Below are positions 10,459 to 20,041 of a stretch of 64,000 nt of DNA, in pieces. Position numbers and translations under genes: made by a program. The DNA is taken from NCBI RefSeq assembly GCF_040957575.1, contig NZ_CP162601.1:1922001-1986000 (forward strand), in the 5' to 3' direction. The stretch's first letter is position 1. Each line of letters opens with the position of its first letter. Below the pieces are notes generated by a model. It saw nothing but the letters and a program-made list of their open reading frames with translations, was not told where the DNA came from and did no database searches. The DNA comes from Vibrio sp. HB236076. Its GTDB lineage: Bacteria; Pseudomonadota; Gammaproteobacteria; Enterobacterales; Vibrionaceae.

Positions 10459-11354
10459 AACGCAGCCTTAACACGTTTTTTCGCTTGCATCTTACTTTTG
10501 ATTTTAGGTGCGATGAGCGCCGTCGCCACCAAGATCGCGGTGACCAGGTTGAGATCCGATGCTTGCAAACCGAACATTCCACTACTCAAGGCAAAGGCAA
10601 CGGCCAATCGATACAACACAGAGCCAATGATGACCGCGCACACCGCCACCCAGATTTTCCGACCTGAGATAAGTGTCTGCCCTAAGATCACCGATGCCAA
10701 GCCAACAACAATGGTGCCCACGCCTGAAGTGACATCGGCAAAACTGTTGGTTTGGGCAAACAAAGCGCCAGCAAAACCGACAAACCCGTTAGACAGTGCT
10801 AAACCAAAATAGGTGTAGAACGCCGTCGATCCCCCTTGGGCTCTTACCATGCGCGGATTTACTCCAGTCGCTCGCAATGCCAAGCCAAAATCACTGTTGA
10901 GTAAACGCACCACACCCCACGCTGAGATCAGCACCAACACTAAGACCACCGTTGGCCTTACCCACATAGGGTCTGCCCACTGCTCAAACGGCGTTAGAAT
11001 CGTTTCTTCACCCAATAGCGCCATGTTGGGGCGGCCCATAATGCGGATGTTGATTGAAAAAGCGGCGATCATGGTTAAGATCGAAGCCAAAAGGTGTAAG
11101 ATCCCACATCTCACAGCCAAAAAAGCCGTGACTAAACCCGATAAGCCACCGGCAAAAATCGCCATTGCAGTGGCTAACCAAGGGTCGAAGCCCGCAACAA
11201 TGGCCGTGGCAGCCACGGCGGCCCCCATCGGAAAACTGCCGTCAACGGTTAAATCGGGAAAGTCCAAAACCCGGAAAGTGAGATAGACACCAAGCGCGAC
11301 TAGGCCATAAACCAAGCCTATCTCTAAGGCGCCAAAAAAAGCAAATGCAGACAT
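10455..11354 (-). CDS. ABC transporter permease, TrpY-type
   Basis: Integral membrane component of the same importer, 299 residues with about eight to nine hydrophobic segments. It starts MSAFAFFGALEIGLVYGLVALG and contains LDFPDLTVDGSFPMGAAVAA, a hallmark of the BPD_transp_2 permeases paired with PF04392 binding proteins. The C-terminus is basic (KIKSKMQAKKRVKAAL). It lies 95 nt downstream of the binding-protein gene, with a hairpin-prone spacer between them. Confidence 0.9.
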   Translation of the reverse strand: MSAFAFFGALEIGLVYGLVALGVYLTFRVLDFPDLTVDGSFPMGAAVAATAIVAGFDPWLATAMAIFAGGLSGLVTAFLAVRCGILHLLASILTMIAAFSINIRIMGRPNMALLGEETILTPFEQWADPMWVRPTVVLVLVLISAWGVVRLLNSDFGLALRATGVNPRMVRAQGGSTAFYTYFGLALSNGFVGFAGALFAQTNSFADVTSGVGTIVVGLASVILGQTLISGRKIWVAVCAVIIGSVLYRLAVAFALSSGMFGLQASDLNLVTAILVATALIAPKIKSKMQAKKRVKAAL

Positions 11355-11449
11355 AACAACTCCTAGTGTCTGTCAAAAACCCCAAAACGATGGCGACCCG
11401 TTGTTGTCATTTTGCGGAAACACCCTGCTATTTTGGGGTTAACTTATGT

Positions 11450-12415
11450 TTATTCTACTTGCGTGGCGCGGTCCAACACACTTTGTGGGATAGTAAAGCC
11501 CAGTTTATTGGCCGCCGTCTGGTTGATAACTAAATCAGACCCGGTTGCCACTTTTACGTCCAATTCACCCGGTTTTTTACCCGCTAAGATTTGGCTGACA
11601 TAATCCGCGGTTTGCACCCCAATCTGGTAGTAATCAAAACCAAGACTTGCGATTGCACCGCGTTTAACATAAGAAGTGGCAGCGCCAAAAACGGGGACTT
11701 TAGCTTGATTGGCCGCAACTATCATACCTTCGATAGCACTGGCAACAGTGTTGTCAATCAAAGCGTAAATGATGTCTGACTTTCCGGCCACAACTTGAGT
11801 CGCCGATTGCACATCGGCACTTTTTAGCGCGGTCGCTTCAACGATCTCGATACCTTGTTCTGCTGCGCTGCGCTTTAATAACGCCATTAAGCTGACCGCA
11901 TTGGCTTCACCTGGGTTGTAAACCACACCGATACGCTGAACGCTTGGCATCATCTCTTTGATCAATTCAACATGCTGGGCGACCGGAGACAAATCCGACA
12001 AGCCAGTGACATTGCCACCGGGCTGTTTGAGCGTCTTAACCAATTTGGCGCCGACTGGGTCGGTCACTGCAGTAAAGACCACTGGAATAGAGCGAGTTGA
12101 CGATGCCAATGACTGCGCCGTTGGCGTCGCAATACCGACTAAGACATCCGGCTGCTCACCGACAAATTGACGCGCAATTTGCGCGGCAATCGCCGGATTT
12201 CCTTGGGCGGTTTTGTATTCAAAGTCCAAGTTTTCGCCTTCGACATAACCATGCTGTTTTAAGCCATCAAGCAAACCTTGACGAGTGGCATCGAGAGCTG
12301 GGTGTTCAACAATTTGAGATACCGCCACTGTCGCTTGCTTGGCCTGTAACATCGGGCTAACCCCTGTGGCTAAAGCGGCCATTAACGCAGAGGCCAAAAG
12401 TGTTTTTGCTTTCAT
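11450..12415 (-). CDS. Periplasmic substrate-binding protein, TrpX / PF04392 family
   Basis: Periplasmic receptor of the importer. Starting at ATG 12415, with AAGGAG 5 nt upstream, gives 321 residues. The signal peptide MKAKTLLASALMAALATG is cleaved near LQA-K. An upstream in-frame start would add seven residues without a ribosome site. The mature part has the two-lobe PF04392 pattern (GLLDGLKQHGYVEGENLDFEY, IGVVYNPGEANAVSLM, LGFDYYQIGVQTADY). Family members bind tryptophan, phenylalanine or other small molecules, so the ligand here cannot be read from sequence. Confidence 0.92.
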   Translation of the reverse strand: MKAKTLLASALMAALATGVSPMLQAKQATVAVSQIVEHPALDATRQGLLDGLKQHGYVEGENLDFEYKTAQGNPAIAAQIARQFVGEQPDVLVGIATPTAQSLASSTRSIPVVFTAVTDPVGAKLVKTLKQPGGNVTGLSDLSPVAQHVELIKEMMPSVQRIGVVYNPGEANAVSLMALLKRSAAEQGIEIVEATALKSADVQSATQVVAGKSDIIYALIDNTVASAIEGMIVAANQAKVPVFGAATSYVKRGAIASLGFDYYQIGVQTADYVSQILAGKKPGELDVKVATGSDLVINQTAANKLGFTIPQSVLDRATQVE

Positions 12416-12669
12416 ATCGACTCCTTGATTAAGCAAATGAGCTTGGATAACGCCAATTCACTGGATACAGACAGGTATAGGGCGGGGAGCCGTCGTCGCT
12501 GATCCGAGATAAGGCTAAAGTGAATCTGGTGAGAAGTCTTTATATTTACCAGTAAGGCACAGAAAAAGAAAGAAATTTACCGAGCTAAATCGTTGGCGGT
12601 GGGAGCTAACGCACATCTGTATCGAATCGAGGGCGTTAAATGTTAAGTGCCGTGATACAAGCGGCTAAT
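12416..12669 (-). promoter_or_regulatory. Upstream region of the TrpXYZ-like operon
   Basis: About 250 bases between the yfbV terminator and the importer operon. It should hold the operon promoter. I looked for a tryptophan-codon leader peptide, T-box or TrpR-like operator and found none. Confidence 0.4.
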
Positions 12670-12714
12670 CGACAAAACAAAAGCCCACTCAATGAAGAGC
12701 AAGCTCTACTGAGT
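12670..12714 (-). terminator. Terminator of yfbV
   Basis: On the minus strand ACTCA...AGAGC / GCTCT...TGAGT forms a two-part hairpin (12687-12714), followed by GGGCTTTTGTTTTG. Confidence 0.7.
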
Positions 12715-12742
12715 TCGAGTATATAAATGGGTGGCTGATCCG

Positions 12743-13195
12743 TTAAAACCAGCGCTCCCAAGTTGACTCGTCAAGATGACGAAACGCGCGTTTCAAAATA
12801 TGCGCTAATTCTTGATAACGAGGTTGGGATTTGACCGGCTCTAAAGCAAAGCCACTGTCGAGAATCTTTTGGTGTAACTCGCGATACCAGGCGGCTAACG
12901 AAGGCGGTAGCGGTGTGTTAGCACGGTTGCCAAGCCACCACACACCTTGAAAAGGCAAACTCAAAGCAAATAACGCCACCATCACCGCTTGTGGCAATGC
13001 CTCGACATTGTGAAACACCATTTGCGTCAAAACACTTATCACCGCCACAGCAGGCATGACTCGCATAGCGAAACGGGTCGCTTTAATCATACGCTGTTCA
13101 GGAAACATGGCATTGAGCTCTTTGCGCATTGGCCATGTGTCCATGTACTTTTGCCCGTCTTTCAACTGATGGGTGAAGCCTGTTTTCGGTTTCAT
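12743..13195 (-). CDS. yfbV: UPF0208 membrane protein YfbV
   Basis: Small inner-membrane protein, 150 residues, with two transmembrane segments (about residues 47-67 and 69-90) and a soluble C-terminal part ending in [11 protein letters not shown]. In E. coli YfbV has been linked to insulating the Ter macrodomain, but its molecular activity is unknown. It diverges from ackA, the same arrangement as in E. coli and Vibrio, which supports the assignment. GAGGGCG lies just before the ATG. Confidence 0.93.
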   Translation of the reverse strand: MKPKTGFTHQLKDGQKYMDTWPMRKELNAMFPEQRMIKATRFAMRVMPAVAVISVLTQMVFHNVEALPQAVMVALFALSLPFQGVWWLGNRANTPLPPSLAAWYRELHQKILDSGFALEPVKSQPRYQELAHILKRAFRHLDESTWERWF

Positions 13196-13522
13196 ATCGC
13201 CCTCTCATTACAACTTAAGTTGAAAAAATCAACTAAATGAACAAAAAAATCAAGAAAATTTAATTTTACTTAAATTTTTTTTGTTATATTGGTTTATTAT
13301 CGTTATCCTCTGCGCGTCCTTTTATTATTGTTGCTGTTAATAGTGGATTTAGCAAGCTAGGCTTGTCAAACTAACACAGGTATCACTCTTAAAAGCAAGA
13401 GCGGTGCAGAAAAGGAAAACCCATTGCACAGAAACACAACCCACTTTTAATGACTGGGTGTTTTTGTGGATTTATTTCATTATTTACTGATTTATATCAG
13501 ACAAAGATACAGGTAGTCACTC
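13196..13522. promoter_or_regulatory. Divergent yfbV-ackA promoter region with an FNR-like site
   Basis: Very AT-rich 327-base region. CTGATTTATATCAG at 13487-13500 is a palindrome with TGAT-N4-ATCA spacing, resembling an FNR site, only 22 bases before the ackA ATG. Oxygen control of ackA-pta by FNR/ArcA is known in E. coli; a site here is inferred from pattern only. Confidence 0.55.
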
Positions 13523-14719
13523 ATGTCAAAGCTAGTTTTAGTTTTAAACTGTGGTAGTTCCTCGCTTAAATTCGCCATTGTCGATGCACAAAATGGCGAA
13601 GAGCACCTAACCGGTCTAGCCGAATGCCTTCACCTGCCAGAAGCGCGTATTAAGTGGAAGCTCGATGGCAAACACGAAGCACAACTTGGCGACGGCGCTG
13701 CACACGATCAGGCGCTGCAATTTATTGTCGACACTATCCTAGCCTCTAAACCAGAACTTGCTCAACAACTCAAAGCCGTAGGCCATCGCGTTGTTCACGG
13801 TGGTGAGAAATTCACTAAATCTGCGCTGGTCACAGAAGACGTCATTGCTGGTATTGAAGATTGCGCAACGTTAGCGCCGCTTCACAACCCAGCGGCAATC
13901 ATCGGCATCAAGGCGGCGCAAAAAGCGTTCCCGGGTCTGCCAATGTCAGTTGTTTTCGATACGGCTTTCCATCAAACCATGCCTGAAGAGTCTTACCTTT
14001 ACGCCCTGCCGTACAGCCTTTATAAAGACCATGCGATTCGTCGTTACGGCATGCACGGCACGTCTCACCTATTTATCACTCGTGAGACCGCAGAACTTCT
14101 TGGTAAGCCGGTTAATGAATTGAACATCATCAACTGTCACTTAGGTAACGGTGCCTCTGTTTGTGCCATTAAAAACGGTCAATCTGTTGATACGTCCATG
14201 GGCTTAACCCCACTAGAAGGTTTGGTGATGGGAACTCGTTGTGGTGATATCGACCCTGCGATTATTTTCCACTTACACGATACACTAGGTTACTCAGTGG
14301 CCGAGATCAACACCATGTTGACCAAAGAATCAGGTCTTGCAGGCCTAACAGAAGTGACGTCAGACTGTCGTTTCGTTGAAGATAACTACGAAGAAAAAGA
14401 AGAAGCAAAACGCGCGATGGACGTATTCTGTCACCGCCTTGCTAAATACGTTGCAGGTTACACGGCATCGTTAGAAGGTCGCTTAGATGCGATTATCTTC
14501 ACGGGCGGTATCGGTGAAAACTCAGCACCTATTCGCGAAATGGTATTGAACCGCTTAGCCATTTTTGGCATCAAAGTCGACAGCGAAGCAAACTTAAAAG
14601 CGCGCTTTGGCGGAGAAGGGACGATTACAACGGCAGACAGCCACATCCCTGCCATGGTCGTTTCAACTAATGAAGAATTAGTCATTGCTGAAGACACTGC
14701 ACGCCTAGCAGGTCTATAA
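13523..14719 (+). CDS. ackA: Acetate kinase
   Basis: Cytoplasmic enzyme interconverting acetyl phosphate plus ADP with acetate plus ATP, the ATP-yielding step of acetate overflow and fermentation. It has 398 residues, standard for the family. The N-terminal phosphate loop [13 protein letters not shown], the [12 protein letters not shown] segment, [14 protein letters not shown] and [14 protein letters not shown] are diagnostic ASKHA-superfamily motifs. It is the first gene of ackA-pta and is separated from pta by a 126-nt spacer containing two stem-loops. Confidence 0.98.
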   Translation: MSKLVLVLNCGSSSLKFAIVDAQNGEEHLTGLAECLHLPEARIKWKLDGKHEAQLGDGAAHDQALQFIVDTILASKPELAQQLKAVGHRVVHGGEKFTKSALVTEDVIAGIEDCATLAPLHNPAAIIGIKAAQKAFPGLPMSVVFDTAFHQTMPEESYLYALPYSLYKDHAIRRYGMHGTSHLFITRETAELLGKPVNELNIINCHLGNGASVCAIKNGQSVDTSMGLTPLEGLVMGTRCGDIDPAIIFHLHDTLGYSVAEINTMLTKESGLAGLTEVTSDCRFVEDNYEEKEEAKRAMDVFCHRLAKYVAGYTASLEGRLDAIIFTGGIGENSAPIREMVLNRLAIFGIKVDSEANLKARFGGEGTITTADSHIPAMVVSTNEELVIAEDTARLAGL

Positions 14720-14728
14720 GCAACGCAC

Positions 14729-14757
14729 ACTGGCTAGTCATTGACTAGCCAGTTTTA
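14729..14757 (+). terminator. Stem-loop after ackA (partial terminator)
   Basis: ACTGGCTAGT / ACTAGCCAGT hairpin followed by TTTTAT, 9 nt after the ackA stop. It probably lowers read-through into pta rather than fully separating the genes. Confidence 0.7.
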
Positions 14758-14774
14758 TAATGGGGACTAATTTC

Positions 14775-14803
14775 TATTCCATCACTTATTGACTGATGGA
14801 ATA
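14775..14803 (+). promoter_or_regulatory. Second stem-loop in the ackA-pta spacer
   Basis: Perfect 10-bp arms TATTCCATCA / TGATGGAATA around a 9-nt loop, with no T-tract after it. It could be an mRNA stability element or a protein-binding palindrome upstream of pta. Confidence 0.5.
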
Positions 14804-14845
14804 AGCAGTTAGGCTTTAACTCAAAAAAATATAGGTACTTCATCC

Positions 14846-16990
14846 ATGTCACGAACTATTATGCTTATCCCTGCCAGTGCCGGCGTTGGTTTGACCAGCG
14901 TTAGCATGGGGGTATTACGCGCTATGGAGCGCAAGGGCGTTAAAGTTTCTTTTTACAAGCCAATTTCTCAACCCCGTCACGGAGGCGATCAACCGGATCT
15001 GTCTTCAACCATTATCGCAGCGAATACCAACACGAACATTGGCGAACCTCTAGCGATGTCTGTTGCCGACAATTTGATCGGTAATGACAACATGGACGAA
15101 CTGCTTGAAACCGTGGTTGAACGTTACAATCAAGTGGCGCAAGATGCAGAAGTCACCTTGATCGAAGGCTTAGTACCCACTCGTAAGCATCCTTTTGCCA
15201 ACCAAGTCAACGCTGAAATTGCCGCAACCCTCGGTGCAGAGATTGTTCTTGTGGCTACCCCAGGTACAGATAACCCGACGCAGTTAAAAGAGCGTATCGA
15301 AGTCGCTTGCTCAAACTTTGGTGGCACCAAAAACATCGCGGGCGTGATCATCAACAAGCTCAATGCGCCAGTCGATGAAGCCGGTCGCACTCGCCCTGAT
15401 CTGTCAGAGATCTTTGATGATGCTGATCAAGCGAAGAAAAACCAACTCGAAGTCATGCAGATTTTCAACTCAAGCCCTGTGCGTGTGTTGGGTTGTGTGC
15501 CATGGAGCATTGATTTGATTGCCACTCGTGCTATCGACATGGCTAAGCACCTTAAAGCGGACATCATCAACAAAGGCGATATCGAAACGCGCCGAATCCG
15601 CAGCATTACTTTTTGTGCCCGCTCACTCCCTAACATGATTGAGCACTTCCGCCCTGGTTCACTTTTGGTGACCTCAGCCGATCGTCCTGACGTTATTGTC
15701 GCTGCCTCTCTGGCCTCAATGAACGGCGTTGATATCGGTGCTATCTTATTGACAGGTGGCTACGACATTCCAGACTCAATCACCGAGCTATGTAAGCCGG
15801 CTTTCGAATCGGGCCTACCGATTTTCAAAGCGCAAGGTAACACTTGGCAAACGTCATTGAACCTGCAAAGCTTCAGTTTAGAAGTTCCCGCGGATGACAA
15901 AGAACGCATTGAATTTGTCAACGAGCACGTTGCCAGCCACATTGATGGACCGTGGATCGATTCATTGACCGAAGGGGCCACTCGCAGTCGTCGCCTTAGC
16001 CCGCCAGCATTCCGCTATCAACTGACTGAATTTGCCCGTCGCGCAAACAAACGCATTGTGTTACCGGAAGGTGATGAGCCTAGAACGGTCAAAGCAGCAG
16101 CTATCTGTGCAGAACGCGGCATTGCCCAATGTGTTCTTCTCGGTAACCCAGATGAAATCAAGCGCGTTGCTGAGCAACAAGGCGTGACACTTGGCAGCGG
16201 AGTTCAAATCATCAACCCAGAGGAAGTTCGCGAACAGTACGTAGAACGTTTGGTTGAATTGCGTAAGAACAAAGGCATGACCGAAGTGGTTGCACGCGAG
16301 CAACTTGATGATACCGTGGTACTCGGTACTATGATGCTTGAACGCAACGAAGTAGACGGTTTGGTCTCTGGTGCGGTGCACACGACGGCCAATACTATTC
16401 GCCCACCACTACAGCTGATCAAGACCGCACCAAATGCTTCTTTGGTGTCTTCGATCTTCTTTATGCTGCTGCCTGATCAAGTCCTGGTTTACGGTGACTG
16501 CGCCATTAACCCGGATCCTAACGCCGAGCAATTGGCTGAAATCGCTATTCAATCTGCAGACTCAGCAACGGCCTTTGGTATTGAGCCTCGCGTGGCAATG
16601 ATTTCTTATTCAACAGGCACGTCTGGCCAAGGTGCCGATGTTGAGAAAGTCCGTGAAGCAACGCGTATCGCTCAAGAAAAGCGCCCTGACTTGATCATTG
16701 ATGGTCCGCTTCAATACGATGCGGCAATCATGGAAAACGTCGCGGCTTCTAAAGCGCCGAACTCCCCTGTTGCCGGTAAAGCAACGGTGTTTGTATTCCC
16801 TGATCTCAATACGGGTAATACCACCTATAAAGCCGTACAACGCTCTGCAGATTTGGTCTCTATTGGTCCAATGCTACAAGGTATGCGCAAGCCAGTAAAC
16901 GACTTGTCTCGCGGCGCTTTGGTCGATGACATCGTCTACACTGTCGCTTTAACTGCGATTCAAGCCAGTCAAGCAGAAGACAACGCGTAA
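14846..16990 (+). CDS. pta: Phosphate acetyltransferase (long form)
   Basis: Interconverts acetyl-CoA plus phosphate with acetyl phosphate plus CoA, feeding AckA. The 714-residue product is the long enterobacterial/Vibrio type. It has an N-terminal P-loop (BioD-like) domain starting [19 protein letters not shown], a central DRTGG domain (about 220-330), and the catalytic PTA_PTB domain in the last ~320 residues ([41 protein letters not shown]). A shared terminator follows. Confidence 0.98.
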   Translation: MSRTIMLIPASAGVGLTSVSMGVLRAMERKGVKVSFYKPISQPRHGGDQPDLSSTIIAANTNTNIGEPLAMSVADNLIGNDNMDELLETVVERYNQVAQDAEVTLIEGLVPTRKHPFANQVNAEIAATLGAEIVLVATPGTDNPTQLKERIEVACSNFGGTKNIAGVIINKLNAPVDEAGRTRPDLSEIFDDADQAKKNQLEVMQIFNSSPVRVLGCVPWSIDLIATRAIDMAKHLKADIINKGDIETRRIRSITFCARSLPNMIEHFRPGSLLVTSADRPDVIVAASLASMNGVDIGAILLTGGYDIPDSITELCKPAFESGLPIFKAQGNTWQTSLNLQSFSLEVPADDKERIEFVNEHVASHIDGPWIDSLTEGATRSRRLSPPAFRYQLTEFARRANKRIVLPEGDEPRTVKAAAICAERGIAQCVLLGNPDEIKRVAEQQGVTLGSGVQIINPEEVREQYVERLVELRKNKGMTEVVAREQLDDTVVLGTMMLERNEVDGLVSGAVHTTANTIRPPLQLIKTAPNASLVSSIFFMLLPDQVLVYGDCAINPDPNAEQLAEIAIQSADSATAFGIEPRVAMISYSTGTSGQGADVEKVREATRIAQEKRPDLIIDGPLQYDAAIMENVAASKAPNSPVAGKATVFVFPDLNTGNTTYKAVQRSADLVSIGPMLQGMRKPVNDLSRGALVDDIVYTVALTAIQASQAEDNA

Positions 16991-17097
16991 CGCGATTCAT
17001 CACGGGCCACAGTGAGCAGTGTTATCCCTTATTAACACTTTCGTTTGGTCCGTGATCAATTGACACTCGCTTTGCGAATACAGAGTTACAAATACAT

Positions 17098-17124
17098 AAA
17101 AGCCCCTTCACGGGGCTTTTTTTC
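17098..17124. terminator. Bidirectional terminator between pta and oppF
   Basis: AAAAGCCCC / GGGGCTTTTTTT stem-loop with tracts on both sides; it ends pta (+) and the opp operon (-). Confidence 0.88.
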
Positions 17125-17146
17125 TACCATTGCCTTTGTTTTATTC

Positions 17147-18142
17147 TCACACCAGCGAGTCGACTTTCCAACACGCAACGGCGTGGCGCTCGGTACCGAT
17201 AATCTCGGGTTTGCGCTCAGCACATTCTGTCGTTGCTAGCGGACAACGAGTTCGAAATACGCACCCAGAGGGCGGGTTGATCGGCGAAGGTAACTCCCCT
17301 TCTAACATCTCAATTTTTTTGTTGCGCTCAATATTGGGATCGGGGATAGGCACTGCCGACATTAACGCTCGGGTATAGGGGTGTTGCGGATCAGAAAAAA
17401 GAGCTTCTGATGTGCCCATTTCAACCGCGTTGCCCAAATACATGACTAAAACCCGATCAGAAATGTGTTTGACCACCGACAAATCGTGAGCGATAAACAC
17501 CAAACTCAAGCCAAGCTCTTGTTGCAGTGATTTCAGCAAATTGACCACCTGAGCCTGAATAGACACGTCCAAAGCCGATACCGGTTCATCGCAAATGATC
17601 ATTTTTGGTTTCAATATCAGCGCACGAGCAATGCCGATCCGCTGACACTGACCACCGGAAAACTCATGGGGATAACGGTTGATCACATTCGGTAGTAACC
17701 CCACTTTTGCCATCATTTCTCTAACTTGTGTTTTGACGTCGTCTTTACTCAATTGTGGGTAAAAAGTCCGCAGCGGCTCAGCAATGATATCACCGACCGT
17801 CATTCTCGGGTTCAGTGAGGCCAATGGGTCTTGAAAGATCATCTGGATTTCTTTGCGTGTATCTCGGCGTTCGATGTCTTGCATCTTGGTCAAGTCGCGA
17901 CCCAACCAAACCACTTCCCCCTCTGTCGAAGACACCAAACCAATGATCGCGCGCGCAAACGTTGACTTACCGCAGCCAGATTCACCGACAACCCCTAAGG
18001 TTTCTCCTTCGTAGAGGCGAATATCAACGCCATCAACGGCTTTGAGTTTAGCGGGTTTCGCCCATGGCCACAGTGATTTAGATGTAATATCAAAATGCAC
18101 TTTAAGCTTGGACACTTCTAACAATACATTAGCTTGACTCAT
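17147..18142 (-). CDS. oppF: Oligopeptide ABC transporter ATPase OppF
   Basis: One of two ATPases driving oligopeptide import. It contains Walker A GESGCGKS, signature FSGGQCQRIGIARAL and Walker B MIICDEPVSALD. The C-terminal oligopeptide-type extension carries the cysteine set CVFRTRCPLATTEC...C, a possible iron-sulfur site in this family. The preferred start, ATG 18142, overlaps the oppD stop as ATGA and has GGGAGG 10 nt upstream. An in-frame ATG at 18151 lies only 1 nt from that site. It is the last gene of oppABCDF. Confidence 0.95.
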   Translation of the reverse strand: MSQANVLLEVSKLKVHFDITSKSLWPWAKPAKLKAVDGVDIRLYEGETLGVVGESGCGKSTFARAIIGLVSSTEGEVVWLGRDLTKMQDIERRDTRKEIQMIFQDPLASLNPRMTVGDIIAEPLRTFYPQLSKDDVKTQVREMMAKVGLLPNVINRYPHEFSGGQCQRIGIARALILKPKMIICDEPVSALDVSIQAQVVNLLKSLQQELGLSLVFIAHDLSVVKHISDRVLVMYLGNAVEMGTSEALFSDPQHPYTRALMSAVPIPDPNIERNKKIEMLEGELPSPINPPSGCVFRTRCPLATTECAERKPEIIGTERHAVACWKVDSLV

Positions 18143-19110
18143 TTTTCCCATGCCTCCCAGTTAGAAAAACAGGCGCGTTGACGACCTTGGCCAAAATGCA
18201 CTAACTCTGGTGCGGACTGGCGACAGCTGTCCATTACCCGATGACAGCGCTCTTGATAAGGACAGCCTGTGGGTAAGTGCAACAAGTTTGGTGGATTACC
18301 TGGAATGGTTGGCAGTGTGTCACCGACCGAATCGAGGCGTGGGATGGCTTTTAACAAACCTTCAGCGTAGGGGTGGCTTGGCCGGTAAAAAATATCGTCA
18401 ACACTGCCGTATTCCATGGTACGCCCAGCATACATCACCAGCACTTTGTCACAAGAGCCCGCGACAACACCGAGATCGTGAGTAATCATGATGATGGCGG
18501 TATTGAATTCATTTTTTAGTTCATTGAGCAAGTCCATGATCTGCGCTTGCACTGTCACATCTAATGCCGTGGTCGGCTCATCCGCAATCAAGAGTTTTGG
18601 GCGACACAACAAAGCCATGGCAATCATAACCCGTTGTCTCATGCCACCAGAAAACTCATGTGGGTACATGTTGATGCGCTTTCTCGCCTCAGGAATTTTA
18701 ACCGCTTCAAGCATTCTTACCGATTCTTCAAAGGCCTCTTTTTTACCCATGCCTTTGTGTAACATCAAGACTTCCATCAACTGATCGCAAACCTTCATAT
18801 AAGGGTTCAACGAGGTCATCGGATCTTGGAAAATCATCGCAATTTGTTCGGCGCGAATCGCATTGAGTTGTCTCTCTGGCAGATTGAGGATCTCTTGCCC
18901 TTCAAATTTAGCACTGCCTGAGATATAACCATTTTTGGCCAACAAACCCATAATCGCAAACACCGTCTGCGATTTACCCGACCCCGACTCGCCAACAATC
19001 CCAAGCGTTTCTCCTGGGTTTAACGAAAAGTTCAAATCATTGACCGCCGTGACCGTGCCATCTTGAGTTGAAAATTCGACTCTTAAATCTTTTACGTCTA
19101 ATAAACTCAT
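18139..19110 (-). CDS. oppD: Oligopeptide ABC transporter ATPase OppD
   Basis: Second ATPase of the oligopeptide importer, 323 residues. Walker A is GESGSGKSQ, the signature is FSGGMRQRVMIAMAL and Walker B is LLIADEPTTALD. The C-terminal tail has C-P-Y-Q-E-R-C and two later cysteines, typical of Opp/Dpp ATPases. It pairs with OppF as a heterodimer on the cytoplasmic face of OppB/OppC. It lies 17 nt downstream of oppC. Confidence 0.96.
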   Translation of the reverse strand: MSLLDVKDLRVEFSTQDGTVTAVNDLNFSLNPGETLGIVGESGSGKSQTVFAIMGLLAKNGYISGSAKFEGQEILNLPERQLNAIRAEQIAMIFQDPMTSLNPYMKVCDQLMEVLMLHKGMGKKEAFEESVRMLEAVKIPEARKRINMYPHEFSGGMRQRVMIAMALLCRPKLLIADEPTTALDVTVQAQIMDLLNELKNEFNTAIIMITHDLGVVAGSCDKVLVMYAGRTMEYGSVDDIFYRPSHPYAEGLLKAIPRLDSVGDTLPTIPGNPPNLLHLPTGCPYQERCHRVMDSCRQSAPELVHFGQGRQRACFSNWEAWEK

Positions 19111-19127
19111 CTTTTTTTCCTTGTCAC

Positions 19128-20030
19128 TTAGCGATCTTTTGGATCTAACGCGTCGCGCAAGCCATCGCCGACGTAATTAAAACAAAACAGAGTGACAACC
19201 ATAAAGGCGGCCGGGAACAACAATTGCCAAATTGCCACTTCCATGGTGTTCGCGCCCTCTTGCAATAACGCGCCCCAACTGGTCATCGGTTCTTGTACCC
19301 CCAACCCGAGGAAAGACAAAAACGACTCAGTTAAAATCATACTTGGGATCAGTAACGTTGAATACACCGCCACAATACCCAACACATTGGGCACAATATG
19401 ACGGGTGATAATATGGCGGGTGCTCACCCCGCTAACCCGAGCGGCCTCAATAAACTCTTTGCTGCGCAAGCTCAAGGTCTGGCCGCGAACGATACGCGCC
19501 ATATCCAGCCAAGCAATCGCGCCAATCGCCACAAAGATCAAGATAATGTCACGACCAAAAAACGTGACGAGCACAATGACCAAAAACATAAAGGGAATCG
19601 CATAGAGGATTTCGAGTACCCGCATCATCACGCGGTCCACTCGCCCGCCAATAAAACCGGACGTTGCGCCATATAAAGTACCAATCAAAACCGCAACAAA
19701 AGCGCCTAAGATCCCCACCATCAAAGAAATGCGCCCGCCTATTAGGGTGCGTACAAACAAGTCTCTTCCCAACGAGTCAGTACCAAATAAGTGCTCTGCG
19801 GAAGGCGCGGCATGCATGGCATACCAGTCGGTATCATCGAAGGTGTATTGTGAAAGCAAAGGGGCAAAAATAACCGCTAAGGTGATCAATGTTAAGATCA
19901 CTAAGCTCACCATGGCCGCTTTATTGCGCATAAATCGGATGCGCGCATCTTGCCACAGACTGCGACCCTGAATTTCAAGTTGCTTTGAAAAGGCTTCTAC
20001 CGCCTCAACATTGTCTTTTTTCGTCAACAT
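19128..20030 (-). CDS. oppC: Oligopeptide ABC transporter permease OppC
   Basis: Inner-membrane permease, 300 residues. The cytoplasmic N-terminus is followed by six hydrophobic segments. The N-terminal OppC_N region ends in FGTDSLGRDLFVRTLIGGR. The EAA loop (EFIEAARVSGVSTRHIITRH) contacts the ATPases. It ends FNYVGDGLRDALDPKDR, the usual family terminus. It lies 11 nt downstream of oppB. Confidence 0.96.
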   Translation of the reverse strand: MLTKKDNVEAVEAFSKQLEIQGRSLWQDARIRFMRNKAAMVSLVILTLITLAVIFAPLLSQYTFDDTDWYAMHAAPSAEHLFGTDSLGRDLFVRTLIGGRISLMVGILGAFVAVLIGTLYGATSGFIGGRVDRVMMRVLEILYAIPFMFLVIVLVTFFGRDIILIFVAIGAIAWLDMARIVRGQTLSLRSKEFIEAARVSGVSTRHIITRHIVPNVLGIVAVYSTLLIPSMILTESFLSFLGLGVQEPMTSWGALLQEGANTMEVAIWQLLFPAAFMVVTLFCFNYVGDGLRDALDPKDR

Positions 20031-20041
20031 AATACGGCCTT

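Noticed and set aside
12416..12669. Tryptophan attenuator or T-box upstream of the TrpXYZ-like operon
   Set aside because: No run of Trp codons, no T-box sequence and no competing hairpins were recognised.
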